From Desmodesmus armatus (Eukaryota > Chlorophyta > Chlorophyceae > Sphaeropleales > Scenedesmaceae), in the NCBI GenBank assembly GCA_007449985.2, contig VIIQ02000625.1, positions 372,001 through 436,000 on the forward strand: 64,000 nucleotides of DNA, written 5' to 3'. The translations under genes and the position numbers were made by a program. Under the pieces are notes generated by a model. That model searched no databases. It worked only from the letters and a program-made list of their open reading frames with translations, and was not told the DNA's origin. Shown piece after piece: positions 37,048-48,256 of this stretch. How positions within the stretch are numbered: the first letter of the stretch is position 1; each line of letters opens with the position of its first letter.

Positions 37048-38366
37048 GAGTGAACAAAGCTGCTGCGCCCTTGCTTTCATATCCTGTGCCTGCGTCGCTG
37101 ATGGGCATAATCCAGCTAAAGTCCATATGTCTTCGGCACGCGCATCCACAGCTGACGGACTGTTAGTCACCCATTACTCAACCCCGCACTTGTCCCGCAG
37201 CCTCTACCCAAGGACCCTATGAAACGGTTTTTCATTCTTATCTTCAATCACGTTTTCCCTGCACTGTTGTGTACGGTGCACTTTGCACGTGCAAGGAAAT
37301 GGTCCATGAAATTAACGACGCAAATCAACCAGACTATTCCGGCACACAGGCGTGCCCCAACCGTCACCGACAAATACGTACGTACATCGTGGCATTCTAC
37401 CATTTGACGATCCTGCAACCAGCAGCTGCAGCAATGTTGGCGTTTGCTACGACAGCTTCCATACCCAGCAAACGAGGGCGATTATTACTTCTTATAACCG
37501 CAACATTCCTGAACGACTAGCCAAGACCTGCTGTGGCACCTTTTGGACCTTACTTCAGACCAGTTTTGGCAGTCATGTGTGTGGGTGTGAGACCCGTGCG
37601 CTGTATTGGCATCTATTCCTAAAGGAATCGATGCAATACCAGCTGCCATGCATATATATGCTTGCGCAAATCAGCAGTAGCAGCACTGCGAAAGTGTGAT
37701 GCTGCAATCATGTACACCCCTTCAACTGTTGGCTGCAGCAAGGTAGCCACTAGCATGCAGGGCCCTTGTGACATCCAGCAGCTCAGCTAGTCCAGTATGG
37801 ATGGCAACCCTTACAACGTCACAGCCAGCAAAGCCTCTGCGATCTTACTACAACAGCCAGCAAAGCCTCACAACATACACCCACCCTGAGGCACAATGCG
37901 TCTGCATGGGCAAGCCGGCATTCAGCATCACAAAGTGACCAAAGTACATGAGGCAGCAGAAGGCTTGCTTATTGAACCTGTTCATTGGCTGTACGTGCAC
38001 CCTCAGGGCAGGCTGGCAGGCTGCAACCCACCCCCCTCACACAAGCACTCTGTCACTACATACATAAATTGTCAGCCACAACGGCACAGCATGTAGCCCC
38101 TGGCCGGCTGATTCTGTGCACAGCCCCACTGCATGCTCACAGAAATTGAAACAGCGGTAGAGCCTCACTTGGGGACAACAGATCTGTCTAAACACTAGAC
38201 ACAACACGTGTCCATACAAAGAGTGGTGCCATTGTCACTGTGCCAGATGGCCCCACAGAACCCCAAACGTTCATACAAAACAGCCTACTTGAAAAAGCAT
38301 GCAGTCTCTGCGTGCCAAAACACCCTACCTGAAAAAAAACATGCAGTCTCTGCAGTAGCAACAGGC

Positions 38367-38394
38367 GGGGGGGGGGGGGGGGGGGGGGGGGGGG
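38367..38394. repeat. poly(G) homopolymer, 28 bases
   Basis: An uninterrupted run of G in intergenic DNA. Its exact length is unlikely to be reliable in any assembly. Confidence 0.9.
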
Positions 38395-39193
38395 AAGTGT
38401 GGCAGCAGCAGTAAAGCGGCGGGTGCGGGGAGGGGTGGGAAAGGCGGCAGGAGCGGCCGGGCAGAAGGAGAGAGTTGTTGGTGGCCCACCAAATGGTTTC
38501 TGTGCTGCTGTACTGCAGCTGGTAGCTGCAGTGTGTCAGCATGTAGGGTAGAGAGGACGCCTTTACGAGAAGCCTCGGGGTTGTGGCTGGGTGTAGGGAT
38601 GTGATGTTGGCTGGGCAACTGCTGTAACAATGCAGCACTATGTATGGACTCATTGAAGAAGGGATGGTGTCACTGTGCCTTGGTCAGGCTGAACTCTGGA
38701 CTGGTGTGGTACAAGCTGCAAGATTGGTCGGTGCTAGAAGTGTTTTGATTGCTTAGGTATTCTGCTGCGCTGCCAGTGCTGCACACACATCGTCGGTCAC
38801 AACGCTCAAAACCAACATCATGTGCGACGAAGGTTGCAGCTGTATGGCAGCGCCTGCATTGATGACACCCCACACCAACATGATGTGCAACGAAGGTTGC
38901 AGCTGTATGGCGGCATCTGATATTTGAGAGGTCAAGCTGGTAGGCTGGTGCTGTCCATGCTGCCAGGGTTGAGAGGAAACTGCTGCTGCGCACGTTTGGA
39001 GACTTATGGCAGAAAGAGCAGCAGCAGCGGTCGCCCGAACTCCCTGCTGACTGCTGCTGCTTGAAACAAGCTGTACAGATCTTACACGAAATTATGCGCG
39101 GCATCAGTCCTCTGGAAAGCTGCAGGGAGATCTGCGCCTGATGACCGGGTGCGATCAGGGAGCTGGACGCAGCAGGAGGGTTAGCAGAGGTCT

Positions 39194-39406
39194 TCATGCT
39201 GCTCTGCTGGCGTGCGCTGCCGCGCAAACAGACCGCTTGAGAGGGGTAATCTGGGACACTGTTTTAACTACACAGTACCATACAAAGTCGCTGTGTGCCT
39301 GTTGAGGAGCACGCTTGCGACGCGGTTCAGGGTCCAGACCCAGATGGGGCAACGTTGCGTAAAGCAATACAGCTGCATTCAGCGCAACAAATGCTTTTTC
39401 AACCAT
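39194..39406 (-). CDS. hypothetical small ORF, weak
   Basis: An open frame of about 70 codons begins MVEKAFVALNAAVLLYATLP, with one hydrophobic stretch followed by a basic segment (RRKRAP). It is divergent from the MYND gene. Against it, the start codon overlaps a TATAAATA sequence, so a transcript driven by that box would begin downstream of this ATG. No family is recognised. Confidence 0.2.
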   Translation of the reverse strand: MVEKAFVALNAAVLLYATLPHLGLDPEPRRKRAPQQAHSDFVWYCVVKTVSQITPLKRSVCAAAHASRAA

Positions 39407-39413
39407 ATTTATA
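39406..39413 (-). promoter_or_regulatory. TATAAATA box
   Basis: A perfect TATAAATA on the minus strand, 190 bp upstream of the divergent MYND gene. It could drive an unrecognised minus-strand transcript, or serve the plus strand as the weaker reading TATTTATA. Confidence 0.35.
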
Positions 39414-39602
39414 CCCTTTGAGCGCGTTCGTGCGGTTGGTGCGTCGTGAGTCACAACCTCGGATCCGAGGATCGCTCAGAACCTGAGCCTCAGAATATCA
39501 ACGGTTTTCACACAACACGCAGCTTACCCAACCGCGCAAGGGCCCTTTCTCTTCAAACGTTTGCCTCACGAATCAAAGAACGAAGCGATCCGAAGCCCGG
39601 CC

Positions 39603-40402
39603 ATGGCAGATCCTGAGCAGGAGTGGCTGACAGCAGTGCAGCTGGTGACACAGCTGTTTGAGGGTGGGGGGCTCCAAGGCGATCGCGATGCCCCTGTGCC
39701 TGGAAACCCTTCAGAAGCCCAGTGGAAGAGCCTCCTAATGCATCAGGCATGTGCTTGGCTGCCCTATGCTTCAGCACTGCAGCCCTTGTTGCTGCTGCAG
39801 CTGCTGCTGTCATGCGATGGTTGCGCACGCAGATTGCGCCGCGCATTGTTACAATGCACAATGAGATGAGGCCCTCAACGATTACAAGCCACCAGCAGCA
39901 CACATGTTGCTATGGAACGGCACCAATAGGGGCGTCGAGAAGTGCATTGCAGATGGTACAAGGCGCTTGCCACCAATGTCACGTCTCTGTGGCTCGGAGC
40001 GACACGCCGTGGCGGCCTTTCGGAGTGAACGCATATCATTTGTCCTGCTCATCATCTGCAGGTGCCCTTGCAATTAGGTGCAGCCTGCTGTTCACCACTC
40101 AGCCCCAAAGAAGATTCCGAGGCACTCACCCTCAGCTTCTTCTATGTAAGCTAACTGCTGCGGCAGGCCAAAGCTTGTGGGCTCTTCGCAACATTGCGCG
40201 CTGCACCCTCAGCCAAGCACACCCTCGGCAGCGCCTTGCTGCAGCAGCTGCAGCAGTCCGGCTTGCCTCAGGCACTGCCTGCAACGTTGTCGGCTGCTGC
40301 ACAGCGGTTGCAGCAAGTGACGCAGGGGTTGATGACACAGCATGCTGCAGAGGCACAATATGGCAGTCGCAGCCTGCGAGAGGCACAATACGACAGCCTG
40401 CT

Positions 40403-40454
<52 letters not shown>

Positions 40455-42223
40455 GATTCCAGCCTGGAACGGGATGCGGCCGATGAGTCGGAGCTTGCCA
40501 GCAATGTGCTTGGGGCGTTTGTGAAGATGCTGGCTGTGTCAGAAGCAGTACAGCAGGCGCTGTTCCCTCTTGCTGCTGCCTTGCCCGCCATGGACCTTGC
40601 AATGGCAGCACTGAAATACACAGACTGCGTGCTCCAGCAGCAGCAGCAGCAGCAGCAGAGCAGTGGAGTGCTCCAAAAATTGTATCATGTGGCAGCAGCA
40701 GGCTTCTACTAGCGTGACATGGTGCATCGGGTGCGGCTTGTGCCAGACCTCCTCCCCAACAGTGTAGACAAAATCCCTGCATCAACCCTCGCCATAAGCG
40801 TGCTGGCAGTTGTGGATGTACACCAGCACGCGCTGCGGTCACGCACCACAGCAGGCGACAACACCATCAGCACAGCCACAGCAGCAGCAGCAGCAGGGGC
40901 GACAGCATGCCCAGTCCCCAGGAGGCCTGGGATCTGGTGCTCCAGCAGGAGGAGCAGCTGCTCACATTTCACCCCCGCATGTTTGAGGTGTTGGGCCTGT
41001 CACAGCGGCTGCTGGCATGGATTGCGGCATATCACCCAAGTACGCACAGCCTTCCACCGACTTGACGTTGAGTCAACACCCTCGGCACTTGTGTGCCAAT
41101 GGTACTCTTGAACCAGCTTCACGCCATACTATGGCTTGCAAACCGCACCAGCACCAGCCAGCCAGCCAACCCGCCCCAGCTACTGCCTATGGCACCAACA
41201 CTACAGTACTGTACTGCCAGGAGTGCAGGCCTAGGCAGAGGGTGCAAAGTGCGGTGGTACAAAAGTAAGGTTTGAGGCATACCTGTATAGCTGCCGCCGC
41301 ACAGTGCTCACACGGGCACGTGCCGCCCTGCTGATTGTAGCTTGCCCAGAACATGGCGTTCCTTTCGCCGTCCTGGCGTCACACTGGTGTGCGCTGGCAG
41401 CAGCAGCACCAGCAGCAGCGAAGCCGCCAGCATTGCTTCATACCAACGAGCCCCCTTCTCAGCAGCAGCAGCAGCAGCTTATGCTGCAGCTGCTGCTGGC
41501 AGGACCCATGCTAAGGTTCGTGGCTGACCAGGTCCCGGGGACTCACAGCGCACTGAGCCAGTGGGCACCCCAAGATTGGGAGGAGAACCCCAACAATGTC
41601 GGCAGCAGCAGCACTGTCCGCACAGAGGATTGTCTGGAGTACAGCTATCATGCAAAAACAGCCCTGCTGAACACATGGAACAACATGTCTAGCTGCTTCA
41701 ATGCAGTGTTCCCACCTCATCTGCACAATACCCAGCAGCAGCAGCAGCTGCAGGACAGCAGCTCGTCCAGGCCGCTTTTTGAATCTGTGAAGGAGCTGCA
41801 GGGCTTCCTTGCAGAGTGGCTGCGCTGTGGGACCCTGCAGTCCATGCTGGACATCATGTCTAACCTGCTCGCAATTGCACGACATGATTTTGATGTCACA
41901 GCTTGGACAAGCCCTGCTGCCGCCGCCACCGCCGGCAGCAGCAGCAGCAGCCGCAACAGCAACAGCAGTGACGGTTTGGATGCGACATTTGTTGTGCAGC
42001 TGGTGGGTGTGTACTTAGAGATCTTGGGAGGTGCTGTGGAGGGTAGTATGATTCGTCTGCAGGGCGGGGCAGTTGACAGGGAATCTGCTGCACCACTTCG
42101 AGCTATGCTAGCGCCTGCCTGGCTGCATGGGGATTTGGCTGTGCAGCTTGCTGGTGTCGTAGAGAGCTACGTCAGGCTTGTAGTGGCAGTGCAGGCAGAT
42201 GGGAGCTCTCAATCAGCTCTGGC

Positions 42224-42254
<31 letters not shown>

Positions 42255-43122
42255 GAGCAGCACACGATGCACTGGGAGTGGGTTGAAATCTTGTGTTGCG
42301 GCTTAGGTGGTGTGTTGCAGCTTGTGAGTGAGCGGCAGGCGCTGGGTTGGGAGTTCCACCGCTGCTTCATGAGCTGCCTGTGCAGCCTGCTGCGGCTGTC
42401 CGGGAGTGGTGTGAGGCTGACAGGTGCGCATGATGATTTCAGCATGCAGAGGATCTGCGGGAATGTGATATGCAGCGTCACTCGTACGCTGCAGTGCAGC
42501 TTGCCAGTCGACGATCCTCCTGCGCATGCTGCAGCGGGTAGTGTTTCCACAGCCACGCTGGAATTGCTGCCTGCCTTGGTACTGTTTGGCCGCTGCTGTC
42601 TGCTACTGGCTGATTTCTGGGCGGGCCTGGATGTGTCTCCAGGATCATCCCTAGACCACTTGAGGCTTTGGGTTTTGTTCTTTGCAAACTTTCCGAAGCA
42701 TTGCCAGCTTATCTATGGGTGGCTGTGTTGGTTTGGGCCGCAGCTTGAGGGTGCGGGGTACCCCGTGGGTCCACTGCAGCAGCAGGCAGAGACCCTCTAC
42801 GCAGCAGCAGTTGCTGTCTTTCCAGCTGTGCAAGCTGTGCTCGGCCCTTCCACGAGCCACCTATCGGCAGCATCGGTGGCAGGGACAGCAGGTGCTGCGA
42901 TTGGGGAGCTTGTGCAGCGGGTGCGTGCTGTGGGGGCGGCAGCGGATGCGGTTCCGATGCCCCTCTTCTGCAACAATAGCAGCTGCAGGAGTGTGTGTGG
43001 GCCGTCAGAGGTGCTGCTGGTGTCGGGCAGCTGCATCTGTGGTGGCTGCCGCACTGCGCGCTACTGTGGGCGGGCCTGTCAGCGGCAGGCCTGGAGGCAG
43101 CACAAGCCAGTCTGCAAGGCAT

Positions 43123-43157
<35 letters not shown>

Positions 43158-43223
43158 CCAGCAGCGGCAGCAGCAAACACAGCTGGTGCTCGTGATGCTG
43201 AGGGTGCTGGTGATGCAGCCTGA
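39603..43223 (+). CDS. MYND-type zinc-finger protein, 5' half disrupted
   Basis: The 3' part is one intact 639-codon frame (41304-43223). It carries a C-terminal MYND finger near residues 554-600: FCNNSSCRSVC, CICGGCRTARYCGRAC and WRQHKPVC supply the Cys/His ligands. A helical, Ser- and Gln-run-rich domain precedes it. Upstream, 39603-39746 (MADPEQEWLTAVQLVTQLFE) looks like exon 1, with a possible GC-AG intron. An exon from 40062 reads on through TAA at 40152-40154 and TAG at 40710-40712 in one continuous coding-quality frame. The frame then slips inside a CAG run near 40880 to give PSPQEAWDLVLQQEEQLLTF. MYND fingers bind proline-rich partners; such proteins are often expanded in green algae. 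Nearby genes end in TAA and TAG normally, so a changed genetic code is unlikely. Either this is a decaying copy or the assembly has errors here. Confidence 0.7.
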
Positions 43224-44148
43224 ATGGTTCCTTTGTTTGCATTGGTGGTTGCATGAGAGTGACGAATGACGTGCTGTGTTTTGACTGCTGCCCATTGTCA
43301 GCAGCACGTTTGTGGACAGTTTGTCGCTTGGGGTTTTTGCTGGGGACTTGTGAGGTGGGGGTGGATGTTGTAGTTCGTAAACGTTTGCATCCAGCACATT
43401 TCAGCGCGTGGACACTGCTGGAACGGTTCATGGCTGGCTTGTAATGGTCTATGTCATGTTGATATGCATGCATTGGTTGATGTGGGAGGGAGCAGCAGCC
43501 AGCCTTGCCAGAAAGCGATCAGATCGGCACGGTGCCAGCTTTGGGTGGTGGGGTTGTGGGACGGCAGTGGGCCAGTCCTGGCTTGGGCATCTTGAGAGGC
43601 TTCCACGGGCAAGCCGGTGGGTGTGGTTCATCACGTAAATCCATTTGTCCCTCTTAGACATTGCAACAGCAGGCACATTGCTGGCAGTCAACTGTCAACG
43701 TCGCCAGTACAGGCCTTGTATGCACCTTGCCCAGCTACTCAGACCAGGGGAGGAGAAAGCCAGCGTGCAGGTGTTTCGGGAGATCAACGCAAAGATTGCT
43801 GACATGAAACTGTATGGGTTCTCATCAACACTTTCTGGGTCCAGCAGGACCACATAGAGTAGACCTAATACCATTTGTGCATGCAAAGTCCAAGTCATCT
43901 GCACACCGGTGTACCACCACACGCTGGACACAGGTTCATTCCTGCCATCTGCATCATTGCGATCTGCTGCATAGTCGGCCAACAAAAGTTCCGGACAAAA
44001 AGTACAGACCCAAAACCGCCGGACCATTTTAACCACTCCTCGGGAGTTTGCAGTACCCCTCACAACTTCAACAAAGCAATTAGGGGCAGAGTGCTGCTGA
44101 ATCAATTTAGCGAGCCTTGATTGCCGCTGCCGCTTGGCGCGCTTGGCA
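43224..44148. other. convergent intergenic region
   Basis: Between the ends of the plus-strand MYND gene and the minus-strand opine dehydrogenase gene. TGTAA for the MYND gene lies at 43440-43444. A plus-strand frame at 43645-43857 ending GFSSTLSGSSRTT has coding-like composition, but I cannot identify it. Confidence 0.4.
43440..43444 (+). terminator. TGTAA polyadenylation signal, MYND gene
   Basis: TGTAA on the plus strand, 217 nt after the MYND stop codon. Confidence 0.45.
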
Positions 44149-45966
44149 TCAGGCCACTGCTGCCGGTGCTGGTGTGGCTCCCAGCTGGTGCTGCAGCTCT
44201 GCGAGCAGCGCCTCCTTTGTGAAGATGCCAAAAGCCTGCACGCATGCAACACGAACATAGAGGCCCTAATCAACACCGGGTGTTGAAACACACATGTCAA
44301 GACTGCATAACCTAACCTCGGCTGGCCATCATGGCAAATACCTGCTCATCATGCCATATACCTTCTGGTTGCAAGTCTGGTTGCAACTCATGTTTTGTAC
44401 ACACACCCTTGCTTTGATTGCATGCGATGTATGACCCTCTTCGGCCTTGTGACGGATGTTTGACCCCCTTCGGCCTTGTAACATCTATCCTCCAAGTGTC
44501 TAACACACGTCCTTTGTGCCACCGCCAGTGTTGACTGCCACTAAAGTGCCACCACTGGGCTGAATTCACATGGCACGTTGAAGGCTCCCCCAGCTGGCCA
44601 CAACAGCGCAAGCACAGCCGCACTTCCTTCTTACGCTGGACAAGCACAAATGCTGACACATCGCCTGGCATTCATATCCAAATGAGTGTATGATACCCCA
44701 TGGCATGCTTACCTGAAGGGGGGGGGGGCGCTGTGCGTGTGCGTTGCATGTGTATTGCTGGCAGTTACATAACATGAAAGGCGTAGAAAGATGAGGCAAA
44801 TGTGGGTGCTTACCTGAGGTGCTGCCGTGCTCCCCACATCCTCACGATCCAGCTGGTCTCCCACCATATACCGACGGCCCATCACCCCCTGGGCCCACCT
44901 CAGCACCCTGCAGTACAACGTTATAACACCCTTGCAGCATTGTTGTTTGGCAAAAATGTCCATGTAACATACTCCCCCATTAACTATCCATCATTTGCAG
45001 GGCCACACCGTGAGGTCTGTGTGCAGCTGATGACTCATGTATTGCAGCCGATTAGTCATGTTTACTCATGTTGCAACAACTTCAATATGCTAGTTGTGCA
45101 AAGCCCCAGGCAGCAAACTCAGCGCCATGCCCACGCGCTGAGGGTTGAAAACAAAATGGAATGTGCTGAACTCACAGCGCGCACATCACATCTTCCAAGC
45201 TTTGTATCTTGTTTTGCAGGCAGGTTGAGTCTGTGTGTGTTGAGGAGACACATGCTCAAAGCAGCTACTGCTTGACTAATTGCCACCTACTTGTTAATGG
45301 AGGGGGTTGCAACACCCATGAGCTGTGCCACACCCTTCATTGCCACCAAGCCACAGGGCACATCCTCCCAGAGATACCTGGACTTGAGGTCCAACACCCA
45401 ATGGCCATCACTGTCCTGCACACAAGGGTGGAACAGGCCCCTGCACGTGCATTGACACACCAGCACACACTCAGGTGCATGCCGCCACACTTCCTGCCTT
45501 GCCGGTGCCTGAACTTCAGATTCTTGATGCATCCACATTCATTATTTATTCATGGCGGCATGCATGTTCACTGGCAGATTGCCAGGTCAGTTCAAATAAA
45601 CTGCAGCTGGCAATGGTAGACTGTAAGAAGGGAAAAGCACATGTGCAGGGCCACTGCAAAGCACGCTCACGCAGCAACAGCCCTACAGCGCAGACCCAGC
45701 AAGCTGCGCTGTGTCCTGGTGGCAGCCGACGTCGTGTATGTGCTGCAGAGATGGGAGAGTAAGTGACTTCCCAACCGGATCTGGTCAGATCACTGAACTG
45801 CTGCTCCCACAACTCTAGGCTCACATGAGTGAGGCGTTCGTGTTGAGCATGCTCCTGTAGGTGCTGGGGTCCGCGATCTGATCCCCGTAGCCCTCTACCA
45901 TCTGCTCCTTCAGGGTAGGCAGATGCAGGGTGATCCCTAGGGCCTGCTCCAGAGCCCTGCAAAGGT

Positions 45967-46004
<38 letters not shown>

Positions 46005-48224
46005 GCAGCAGCAGCAGCAGCAGGCACTCCTTGCTTAGTTCATTGGAGCATGGTAGTTGCCATGGCCAGCAGCATCCTCTTCTCTTGGCCGCAGACTGAA
46101 TGTGGCCCCTGTTCATCACCATGAGTCATGAGTAAGTGGCAACTGCAACCTCGTGCCTACAGGAGGCCTGCCAGAATGTGGCGGTTGCTGGCCTCAATGA
46201 ATAATAGAAAAATATTTTTTATATCTATATTTATACAAATACCTGCGTACTGCTTGGAGGTCGGCATCTTCACCCTCCAGCAGAGAGGCAGCAAAGTCAT
46301 CAACACCTGAGCAGCACCAGGACCAGCAGCAAGGCGACACCAGCCAATAATATCATCTTTGATTGATAATAATATACCATCAATTAATATGTATTTTAAG
46401 GTATTATAACACACCAGCAGCAAGGCGGCACCAGCAACACCAAGGGTTTAATTTGTGGAGTGTACGAAAGCCATAGGGCTCTTGGGTGCGCTCATGTGGC
46501 TCAGTCCCTCTTGGTAGGCAGGCATTCTGGCTTACTGACATGGACCATGCATGTGAACTCACACCAGGCGCAACACCGGCAGCAGCAACTCTGGCAGCAG
46601 TGCTGGCAGCAGCGTTCGCTGGCTTTGGTGACATGGCCCAGGCGGCCTGCGGCTGCGGCACCTTTGGTGACTGTGCCGGCGGCTGCGGGCGGCGGCTGCG
46701 TCAACTGTAAATGACTGTGGCGGCGGCTGAGGCCGGCGGCTGTGGCCGGCGGCTGGGGCAGCTGTGACGGCTGCAGCTGGCGGCTGCGGGCGGCGGCTGT
46801 GACAAATGTGGCGGCTCACCTTCATAGAAGACAGGGCGCTCAGTGAGGGGCTGGCCGTCCCGACGGCTCCAAAACGCGTACAGCACCGCTGGGTGCAGCA
46901 TGGGGTTTGTGGGAAACAGGGTGGCCTGCACATGGAAACATGCATGCAGGGGGGCAGCACTGTGCGAACTACCCATGCTGGTGGACACTATGTGCTTGTA
47001 ACAGGAGCATATAGAAGTGTGCACTGCGATGCTCAAGGATCGATTCAGGCAGCCATATGCAGCATTCCCGCTACAGTGCTGCCATTGGGGTAGCTTGCGG
47101 TTCCCAACGATGTCAAGGGGTAGCGTCTGGCAGCAGACTGGATTGCAGGGCGCCATGCGTATTGCAGGCTCGCTGAGTAACCACTGTCAGGTCAATTGTT
47201 CGACAACACAGCAGCTCATCAATGGCGATGACAATTTTGGTGCTGCACAGGGGTCATGGCTGGCCACATAATCATCTTCACCAACATACCTGCACGAAGA
47301 GCTTCTGTGCCCTGAACTTTGTTGCGTCATGGAGCTTGTCAGCCGCTGCTGTAATCTGAGCGGCTGCAGCAGCCGGTCGAGCCACGAACGTGACCGGATT
47401 CTTCTCGCCAAGCAACTCAACTTCCCTGTACACACCCACCAACAATGTCGAAAGTGGCAAAGAGCAGGGGTGGGAGTTTGGGGGCGGGGGGGGGGGGGGG
47501 GTGTCATAGAATCATTCCTGTCAAGGCGTTGAAGCAAGCGGCAGGTAATGGCACAGCTGGATGGCTTCTTTTGAGACACTAGTGGTGCTGCAACCAGCAC
47601 CCCTGCTAGTGCAGAACCTGGCCATGCCATACGACAGCAGCACCTGCACATGGTTGGTCATGGCAGTCACACGTCTGCTGTGTCAAGGGTGTCAGGCAAG
47701 CCACTCAGAGGCTGGCCCTAAGGCCCTAGGATCCTCCCAAGGGCCCTGATAGGGCCCCACTAGGTCCCCACAAACCCCAAGTGGGGGCCCCTAGAGCCCT
47801 GTCACTTGCGTCTTTCTGTCACCTTGCATACTCCATGATGCGGCAGGCCCAGGGCAGACACACAGTGCCCGCCAGCATCACATCGTCAACCTGCAAACAC
47901 ATGGGGTGCAGTGTGCGTCAGTGCAGCACGATGCGGCACAGGACACTACGTTACAGTGTGGTGAAGTGCAGGAGGATGAATTTGCATCATCAGCCCTAGC
48001 CAGCCAGCCAGCATGATGCTGACAAGTGAGGAAGCCGGCTGATATTGCAGGTTTGAAAAGCTCTTATGGAGTCACTGTTGTCATAGTGATCATTGTCCTA
48101 GGGCCGGCTACCTTGGGGCCCAGGACCTGCCGGGCAAGCATGTCGAAGTTTCCAGGGGCTGGCATGGTGAGGAGCATCGCCCCTTGCTTCAAGTGAGGAC
48201 CGATGGCGCTGCAGCAGCGGCGGA

Positions 48225-48256
<32 letters not shown>

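Larger units (their letters stand above)
36202..39602. other. long gene-poor interval
   Basis: About 3.4 kb between H3 and the MYND gene. It contains the H3 3' UTR (TGTAA at 36592-36596), a CAG run near 37017-37047, a 28-base G run at 38367-38394, and an imperfect internal repeat of about 70 bp near 38805-38935. One weak minus-strand candidate ORF lies at 39194-39406. Nothing else looks coding. Confidence 0.4.

Noticed and set aside
39722..40486. 254-codon plus-strand frame ending in a Gln run
   Set aside because: Out of frame with the helical MYND-family sequence; the Gln run is the Ser run of the real frame read one base off.
40152..40712. Nuclear UAA/UAG reassignment to glutamine
   Set aside because: NAC-alpha ends at its canonical ELTM with TAA, the secreted repeat protein with TAA, and the UVR/SnoaL gene with TAG, so both are stops here.
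42709..43473. 254-codon minus-strand frame opposite the MYND gene
   Set aside because: His/Pro/Leu-rich mirror of CAG-rich coding sequence on the plus strand; no motif.
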